From NCBI RefSeq assembly GCF_008831085.1, contig NZ_WBJY01000001.1:1798001-1862000 (forward strand): DNA of 64,000 nucleotides, given 5' to 3'. The stretch comes from Pseudoclavibacter endophyticus (GTDB lineage Bacteria; Actinomycetota; Actinomycetes; Actinomycetales; Microbacteriaceae). Position numbers and translations under genes: made by a program. Below are positions 58,791 through 64,000 of the stretch, piece after piece. Position 1 is the first letter of the stretch; each line of letters starts with the position of its first letter. Below the pieces are notes generated by a model. It saw only the letters and a program-made list of their open reading frames with translations, did not search any database and was not told the DNA's origin.

Positions 58791-61228
58791 TGGCGTCACC
58801 AGCCGAGCGGTACGCCGCCAGCGCCAAACGCGGCCGATTTCCCCAGCTCGACTGGTTCCGCAGCGAACTGTCGTTCGATCTGGACCCGTTCCAGCTCGCC
58901 GCGTGCGAGCGCCTCGAGGCGGGGGACAGCGTGCTCGTCGCCGCCCCGACGGGTGCTGGCAAGACCGTCGTCGCAGAGTTCGCCGTGTACCTCACGATGC
59001 GAGAGCCGCACGCGAAGATCTTCTACACGACGCCGATCAAAGCGCTGAGCAATCAGAAGTACCTCGAGCTCGTCCGCCGGTACGGGCAGGGCGAGGTGGG
59101 CCTGTTAACGGGCGACACGAATGTGAACTCCCAGGCGCGCATCGTGGTCATGACCACCGAGGTGCTGCGCAACATGCTGTACGCCGACAGCGACCTGCTG
59201 GGCGACCTCGCCTATGTCGTCATGGACGAGGTGCACTACCTCGCCGATCGGTTCCGCGGCGCGGTGTGGGAAGAGGTCATCATCCACCTGCCGAGCGAGG
59301 TGCGGATGGTTTCACTCAGCGCGACCGTCTCGAACGCCGAGGAGTTCGGCGACTGGTTGCAGGCCGTCCGGGGCGACACGGCGGTCATCGTGTCAGAGGA
59401 GCGACCGACTCCGCTCAATCAGCACGTGCTCGTCGGCGGCCGCCTCTACGACCTGTTCTCGACCAAGGACGGCGACGCCGCCGACCGTGTCAGCCCCGAC
59501 CTCGTGCGCGCGACGCAGGTGCGCGGGCGACGGTCAGACGGCCGCGACCGGATGCGGGGCCAGCGCGGCCGGGGCGGCGGCTGGCATGACCAGCGCGCCG
59601 CTGCCCACCAGCGGATCGGCCGAGCAGCGATCGTCGAGCTCCTGGACGCCGCGGACATGCTGCCGGCGATCTGCTTCATCTTCAGCAGGGCCGCCTGCGA
59701 CGACGCGGTCGAGCAGGTGCTGCGCTCCGGGATCTCGCTGACGACCGCCGAGGAGCGCGACGAGATCCGCTGGATCGTCGAGGAGCGCTGCAGGCGGCTT
59801 CCCGACGGCGACCTCGCCGCCCTCGGGTTCGCCGGGTGGGTCGACGCCCTCGAGCGCGGCGTCGCCTCGCATCACGCCGGCCTGCTGCCGGCCTTCAAGG
59901 AGGTCGTCGAGGAGCTCTTCCAGCGCAAGCTCGTCAAAGTCGTCTACGCGACCGAGACTCTCGCCCTCGGCATCAACATGCCGGCGCGCACGGTCGTGCT
60001 CGAGCGGCTCGACAAGTTCAACGGCGAGTCGCGTGTGCAGATCACCCCGGGCGAGTTCACGCAGCTCACGGGACGAGCGGGGCGACGGGGGATCGACGTC
60101 GAGGGGCACGCCGTCGTCCAGTGGCGCGAGGGCCTGCATCCGCAGGGCATCGCGTCGCTCGCCTCGCGGCGGTCGTATCCGCTCAACTCGAGTTTCCGCC
60201 CCAGCTACAACATGACCGTCAATCTGCTCGACCGCTTCGGCCGCGAGCGATCTCGCACCGTGCTCGAGTCGAGCTTCGCGCAGTTCCAGGCCGACCGCGC
60301 CGTCGTCGATCTCGCGCGCACGGCGCGCGAGCAGCGCGAGTCGATGCGGGGCTACGAAGAGGCCATGACATGCCACGTGGGCGACTTCGTGGAGTATTCG
60401 AGCGTCCGGCGCCGGCTCACCGAGCTCGAGAAGCAGCGCGTGCCCGGCGACGAGCCGCGGCCGGTCGAGGCCAGGGCACGCCGAAACGACCAGCTCGCCC
60501 AGCTTCGCGAAGACCTGCGCCGGCACCCGTGCCACGCGTGCCCGGATCGCGAGGCGCACGCCCGCTGGGCCGAGCGGTACTGGCGCCTGCGCCGCGAGAA
60601 CGAGAAGATCACGCGGCAGATCGAGTCGCGCACGGGCGCCGTCGCCGCCCGCTTCGATCGTCTCACCGGCCTGCTGCTCGAGATGGGCTACGTGCGCGAG
60701 GGTGACGAGGGGCCCGAACTGACGACCCACGGGCACCTGCTCAAGCGCATCTACGGCGATCGCGATCTGCTCGTGGCCGAGTGCCTGCGCCGCGAGGTGT
60801 GGCGCGAGCTCGACCCCGCGTCGCTCGCCGCCATGGCCGCCGCGCTCGTGTACGAAGCCCGCCGTGAGGAGGACGACCCGCCCGAGCGCGCACTGCCGAA
60901 GGGTGCCTTCCGCGAAGCGATCGCCCGCACCCGCGAGCTGCGAGACACCCTCGACGAGATCGAGGCGCGGCACGGCGTCGCGACCTCCAGCGACCTCGTG
61001 CTGGGGCTCGTGCCGGCGATGCACCTGTGGGCGCGGGGCGGCCGGCTCGACGATGTGCTCGCCCGCGCAGGGCTCGCGGCCGGTGACTTCGTGCGCTGGT
61101 CGAAGCAGGTGCTCGACCTGCTCGACCAGTTGCAGCAGGTGTCGGCCGGTGGCATGCGCACGCGCGCGCACGACGCTGTCGCGCTCGTCCGGCGCGGAAT
61201 CGTCGCCCACGCGAGCGTGAGCGAGTGA
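58790..61228 (+). CDS. helY: HelY-type superfamily 2 RNA/DNA helicase (Ski2-like)
   Basis: Helicase of 812 residues, Mtr4/Ski2-like and conserved beside tatC in actinobacteria. It has the Q-motif FPQLDWFRSELSFDLDPFQL, Walker A APTGAGKTVVAEFA near residue 52, Walker B VVMDEVHYLAD near 142 (DEVH), SLSATVSNAEEFGDWL near 178, and the C-terminal RecA motifs ATETLALGINMPARTVVLER near 385 and QLTGRAGRRGID near 425. An Arg/Gly-rich insert (about 245-270) and a C-terminal helical domain complete it. The ATG overlaps the tatC stop; the long upstream frame is an artefact. Confidence 0.93.
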   Translation: MASPAERYAASAKRGRFPQLDWFRSELSFDLDPFQLAACERLEAGDSVLVAAPTGAGKTVVAEFAVYLTMREPHAKIFYTTPIKALSNQKYLELVRRYGQGEVGLLTGDTNVNSQARIVVMTTEVLRNMLYADSDLLGDLAYVVMDEVHYLADRFRGAVWEEVIIHLPSEVRMVSLSATVSNAEEFGDWLQAVRGDTAVIVSEERPTPLNQHVLVGGRLYDLFSTKDGDAADRVSPDLVRATQVRGRRSDGRDRMRGQRGRGGGWHDQRAAAHQRIGRAAIVELLDAADMLPAICFIFSRAACDDAVEQVLRSGISLTTAEERDEIRWIVEERCRRLPDGDLAALGFAGWVDALERGVASHHAGLLPAFKEVVEELFQRKLVKVVYATETLALGINMPARTVVLERLDKFNGESRVQITPGEFTQLTGRAGRRGIDVEGHAVVQWREGLHPQGIASLASRRSYPLNSSFRPSYNMTVNLLDRFGRERSRTVLESSFAQFQADRAVVDLARTAREQRESMRGYEEAMTCHVGDFVEYSSVRRRLTELEKQRVPGDEPRPVEARARRNDQLAQLREDLRRHPCHACPDREAHARWAERYWRLRRENEKITRQIESRTGAVAARFDRLTGLLLEMGYVREGDEGPELTTHGHLLKRIYGDRDLLVAECLRREVWRELDPASLAAMAAALVYEARREEDDPPERALPKGAFREAIARTRELRDTLDEIEARHGVATSSDLVLGLVPAMHLWARGGRLDDVLARAGLAAGDFVRWSKQVLDLLDQLQQVSAGGMRTRAHDAVALVRRGIVAHASVSE

Positions 61229-62922
61229 CGGTCGCGATCCGGCGCAGCACCGCGAGAGGAGCCGGCGCCGTGACGGGTGAGCCGCGTGCGCCGATCGGCA
61301 TCGCGACGGCCGTCGCGATGTCAGCGCTCGCCGGCTTCGTCCTCTCGTGGGCGTTCCCCGCACCGGGCTGGTGGTTCCTGGCGCCCATCGGGGTGGCGGG
61401 GATGCTGCTGCCGCTCGTGGGACGCACGGTGAGGGGCGCGCTCGCCGTGGGGTTCACCGGCGGACTCGCGTTCTACGGCGATCTCATCTCGTGGGCCACC
61501 CTGTTCCTCGGCCCCGTGCCCTACGGGGCGCTCACCGTGCTCATGGCGATCTGGGTCGCGATCGGCGCCGCGCTCATCTCGAGCGCCTACCGGTGGTTAC
61601 CGCGCAGGTGGCCAGGCCGTGCGGGCAGGCTCGTCGCGCTGCCGATCGCGGTCGCCGGGCTGTGGACGCTTCGTGAGGCCGTCGCGAGCACCTGGCCGTA
61701 CGGAGGCTTCGCGTGGGGACGGGTGGCGCAGTCGCAGTCCGCCAGTCCGTTCGGCGACCTCGTGAGCTGGCTCGGCCTTTCGGGGCTCTCGTTCGTGCTC
61801 GTCGCCCTCACCGCGCTGGCCGTCGAGTGGGGGCTCCACGCGGCCCGGTGGCGCAGTGACGCAGCACCGGCGCTCGCGCCCATCGCCACGACCCCGCGGG
61901 CCCGCAGGGAGTCGCGAGCCAGGTCGGCCGCCTCGGCCGCCATCGCGGCGTGCGCCGTCGCGCTGATCGCGGCCGTACCGACCTTCCCGGTCACGCAGAC
62001 GGGCACGATTCGCATCGGAGCGGTCCAGGGCGCCACGCCCGAAGCCGCCTACTTCATCCCCAACGAGCGCCGGGACGTGTTCGACGCCCACGCCCTCGCG
62101 ACCGGGCTCATCGCCCTCGACGCCGACCTCGACCTCCTGCTGTGGCCCGAGGGGTCGATGTCGAGCAGCAGTCCGCTCTTCAACCCCGACGTGGCCCGCG
62201 AGCTGTCGATCCTGAGCGCCAGGTACGGCGTCCCCATCCTCGCGAACACGGTCACCGTCCGGCCTGGCGAGTCCGAGGGCGACGACCAGTACTTCAACAC
62301 CCAGTTCGTCTGGGACGGCTCGGCGCCGTCCGCGCCGGGCTGGACGGGCCAGACCGTCGACAAGCAGCATCCGATCCCGTTCGGCGAGTACATTCCCGAC
62401 CGCGACTTCTGGTACCCGCTCGCCCCCGACCTCATCGGGTTGGTCCAGCGCGGCTATACACCGGGGGAGGGGCCCGCCGTGCTCGACGTCGCCGGGGTTC
62501 GCGCCGGCACGTTCATCTGTTACGACATCGTCGACGATGGCGTCATCCACGACGCGGTCACGGCCGGCTCCACGGTGCTGCTGGCGCCCACGAACAACGC
62601 CGATTTCGGGCGCACCGACGAACTCGACCAGCAGCTCGCGTTCGCTCGGCTGCGAGCCATGGAGACGGGGCGCGCGATCGTGCAGGTCTCGACCGTCGGC
62701 AACAGTGCCGCGTACGGGCCGGATGGGACCGAGCTCGCCTCCCTGACGCAGTACGTGCCAGGCGCGATGGTGGTGGACGTTCCGCTCTCCGAGACGACAA
62801 CGCCGGCCGTCGCATTCGGGCGGGCGATCGAATGGCTCCTGGCCGGAGCCGGGCTCGCCCTGCTGCTCGGGGCGCGAGGCGCTGCCGCGATGCCGCGCCG
62901 AAGGCGCTCGGGCAACGAGTGA
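61225..62922 (+). CDS. lnt: Apolipoprotein N-acyltransferase Lnt
   Basis: Adds the third acyl chain to the N-terminal cysteine of lipoproteins. The 565-residue protein has about six membrane helices in the N-terminal 240 residues, a nitrilase-like extracytoplasmic domain, and a final helix. The catalytic triad is visible: Glu in LLWPEGSMS near 311, Lys in DKQHPIPFGEYIPDR near 380, and Cys in TFICYDIV near 431. The GTG start overlaps the helY stop (GTGA). The window encodes several lipoprotein substrates. In M. tuberculosis the equivalent (ppm1/lnt) also adjoins rbpA. Confidence 0.92.
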   Translation: MTVAIRRSTARGAGAVTGEPRAPIGIATAVAMSALAGFVLSWAFPAPGWWFLAPIGVAGMLLPLVGRTVRGALAVGFTGGLAFYGDLISWATLFLGPVPYGALTVLMAIWVAIGAALISSAYRWLPRRWPGRAGRLVALPIAVAGLWTLREAVASTWPYGGFAWGRVAQSQSASPFGDLVSWLGLSGLSFVLVALTALAVEWGLHAARWRSDAAPALAPIATTPRARRESRARSAASAAIAACAVALIAAVPTFPVTQTGTIRIGAVQGATPEAAYFIPNERRDVFDAHALATGLIALDADLDLLLWPEGSMSSSSPLFNPDVARELSILSARYGVPILANTVTVRPGESEGDDQYFNTQFVWDGSAPSAPGWTGQTVDKQHPIPFGEYIPDRDFWYPLAPDLIGLVQRGYTPGEGPAVLDVAGVRAGTFICYDIVDDGVIHDAVTAGSTVLLAPTNNADFGRTDELDQQLAFARLRAMETGRAIVQVSTVGNSAAYGPDGTELASLTQYVPGAMVVDVPLSETTTPAVAFGRAIEWLLAGAGLALLLGARGAAAMPRRRRSGNE

Positions 62923-62959
62923 CGCCCGATCGCGCTCGTCTCCGAGCTGCGATCGGGCG
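62923..62959. terminator. Terminator hairpin between lnt and convergent rbpA
   Basis: Perfect 11-bp stem (62923-62933 with 62949-62959) with a 15-nt loop starting directly after the lnt stop, followed by CCGTTTCC. It is placed to serve both convergent genes. Confidence 0.7.
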
Positions 62960-63023
62960 CCGTTTCCGGTCTCGCCCCGGGTGCCGGGTCACGCTGGAGC
63001 GCGACCCGCCAGCCGGCGCGCGA

Positions 63024-63389
63024 CTATCGGTCCTTGTTCGCAGTACCGCGTCGTGCCCGAAGCACCCGCAGTCGTTCGTCCAGGATCTCTTCGAGCTCCT
63101 CGCGCGAACGACGCTCGAGCAGCATGTCCCAGTGCGTGCGCTGGTGCTTCTCGGGCGGGGCCTCGTAGGGCACGGGGGCCCCCTCATCGTCCAGCAGGCG
63201 ACCCTCGTTGCCCGACTTCGGCGAGTACCACACCTCGGGCACCTCGGCGTCGGCTGCGAACGTCACGACGAACCGCTCGCCGTCGTCGGTCACGTACGAG
63301 CGGTACTGCCGGTCGACGAGCACAACGCCCTCTTCGCTCTGGAGGCTCTGGCCGCCGAGACGCATACCGCGCAGGCTACGATCTGCCAT
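63024..63389 (-). CDS. rbpA: RNA polymerase-binding protein RbpA
   Basis: Actinobacterial transcription factor that binds the primary sigma factor and promotes open-complex formation. The 121-residue protein has the N-terminal tail (MADRSLRGMRLGGQSLQSEE), the core (SYVTDDGERFVVTFAADAEV then PEVWYSPKSGNEG), and the sigma-interaction helix RTHWDMLLERRSREELEEIL. The zinc-binding cysteines found in streptomycete RbpA are absent, as in several other lineages. The ATG at 63389 follows AAGGAGG by 6 nt. Confidence 0.95.
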   Translation of the reverse strand: MADRSLRGMRLGGQSLQSEEGVVLVDRQYRSYVTDDGERFVVTFAADAEVPEVWYSPKSGNEGRLLDDEGAPVPYEAPPEKHQRTHWDMLLERRSREELEEILDERLRVLRARRGTANKDR

Positions 63390-63483
63390 CGCGTCCTCCT
63401 TCCTCAATGGGCCCATGTCTACCGCGTCAACCAGGGAGCGCGGTGACGGTTCGACCGCGGCGCGGGATGCTCGCGGGCGATGT

Positions 63484-64000
63484 TCAGACGCGGGGGCGGC
63501 CCTCGTATCCCGCTGCGTCTGCTTCTGGTGTATCCGGGTGGCGAGGAGCCGACACGGCTGGAGGCGGCGAGCCGTCCGCGAACGAAGATGCCGTCGCCGC
63601 GATGGATGCCCGTGCCGCCACGGCGAGATCCGTGCGGTCGGTCACGATGCCGTCGACACCGGCCCGCCAGAGCCGAACCATAGCGGTTTCATCGTTGACC
63701 GTCCAAACGTGAACCTCCCGGACATGCCGCCGGAGGCGAGGCAGCCGCTTCGGATGGACGAGGCTAAGTCCGAGCGCACGCTCCGGCACCTGCACCGCGT
63801 CGATGTCTCGCAGGGCGCGGCGCAGCATCCGATCGCTTCCGACCTCGATGGCGGCAAGCGCGGCCGCGATCCGCTCTCGCGTCGCACCGCGGGCGGCATC
63901 GGGCGCGTGGCGCCACGCTGCGCGGGCGTTCGCCTCGGTGAACGAGGTCAGGAGCACGCGCCCGCTCGCCCGGGCGGCGACGACCGCGCGCGCGACGGGC
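63484..64000 (-). CDS. Glycerophosphodiester phosphodiesterase, C-terminal part (cut by window edge)
   Basis: The C-terminal 170 or so residues of a GDPD-family enzyme, which hydrolyses glycerophosphodiesters to glycerol-3-phosphate. Visible is the terminal block VHVWTVNDETAMVRLWRAGV followed by DGIVTDRTDLA, diagnostic for the family. Arg/Ala-rich sequence precedes it, and a nonconserved tail of about 35 residues follows. The frame runs open to the window edge, so the catalytic His-Glu-x-Asp region lies outside. GTG 63957 is an internal codon, not the start. Confidence 0.85.
   Translation of the reverse strand, partial: PVARAVVAARASGRVLLTSFTEANARAAWRHAPDAARGATRERIAAALAAIEVGSDRMLRRALRDIDAVQVPERALGLSLVHPKRLPRLRRHVREVHVWTVNDETAMVRLWRAGVDGIVTDRTDLAVAARASIAATASSFADGSPPPAVSAPRHPDTPEADAAGYEGRPRV

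Noticed and set aside
59534..61363. 609-codon minus-strand open frame over helY
   Set aside because: Antisense shadow of the HelY helicase; no recognisable motif and a composition typical of GC-driven open frames.

Overview
The window is high-GC chromosomal DNA from an actinobacterium, most likely Micrococcales and probably Microbacteriaceae. The evidence is a mycothiol ligase (mshC), RbpA, PafBC, HelY, a corynebacterial-type glycogen synthase, a 13E12-type HNH endonuclease, GTG/TTG starts, and gene order shared with other actinobacteria (ctaB-ctaA-suf; mshC-PAC2-trmI-pafBC-tatAC-helY-lnt-rbpA). This is inference from gene content; no 16S rRNA gene is present.

Layout. 0.2-2.3 kb: heme A synthesis (ctaB, convergent ctaA). 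2.5-6.7 kb: a compact SUF Fe-S operon (sufB, sufD, Rieske ferredoxin, sufC, sufT-like) without sufR, sufS or sufU. 6.8-10 kb: old-yellow-enzyme oxidoreductase, AraC regulator and nitrilase. 10-12.9 kb: biotin ECF transporter (bioY-bioM-bioN), divergent from a TetR regulator, with a 27-bp palindrome between them. 13-17.7 kb: ABC-F ATPase and a large wall-anchored metallophosphoesterase. 17.9-19.3 kb: SURF1 operon. 19.5-22.6 kb: fabG followed by a family of small paralogous lipoproteins, formed by a segmental duplication that has partly decayed. 22.6-26.7 kb: serB, glgC, divergent glgA, and an ABC ATPase.

26.7-32.4 kb is the most accessory-looking region. A WXG-type polymorphic toxin with a C-terminal RGH nuclease domain lies between two paralogous proteins that share a near-identical 16-residue signature, and is followed by a DUF6177-like gene and a small unknown gene. 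32.6-43.6 kb holds rpmE2, an exonuclease, a hydrolase, a glycosyltransferase, a sirtuin with a coding minisatellite, a SPOUT methyltransferase, lipoprotein, SGNH hydrolase, acyl-CoA dehydrogenase, helicase and epimerase. tRNA-Leu(GAG) follows at 43.7 kb, then an M20 peptidase, an HNH endonuclease, uppP and mshC.

49.7-64 kb corresponds to the actinobacterial proteasome neighbourhood: PAC2, HAD phosphatase, trmI, two FKBP-type lipoproteins, pafB, pafC, tatA, tatC, helY, lnt, rbpA and a partial glycerophosphodiesterase. The genes mpa/arc, dop, pup, prcBA and pafA, which occupy this interval in mycobacteria, are absent here. Recurring features of the window are translationally coupled operons (ATGA/GTGA overlaps), many likely leaderless promoters (TANNNT 6-8 nt before the start codon), several lipoproteins consistent with the resident lnt, and in-frame tandem repeats near the C-termini of otherwise conserved proteins.
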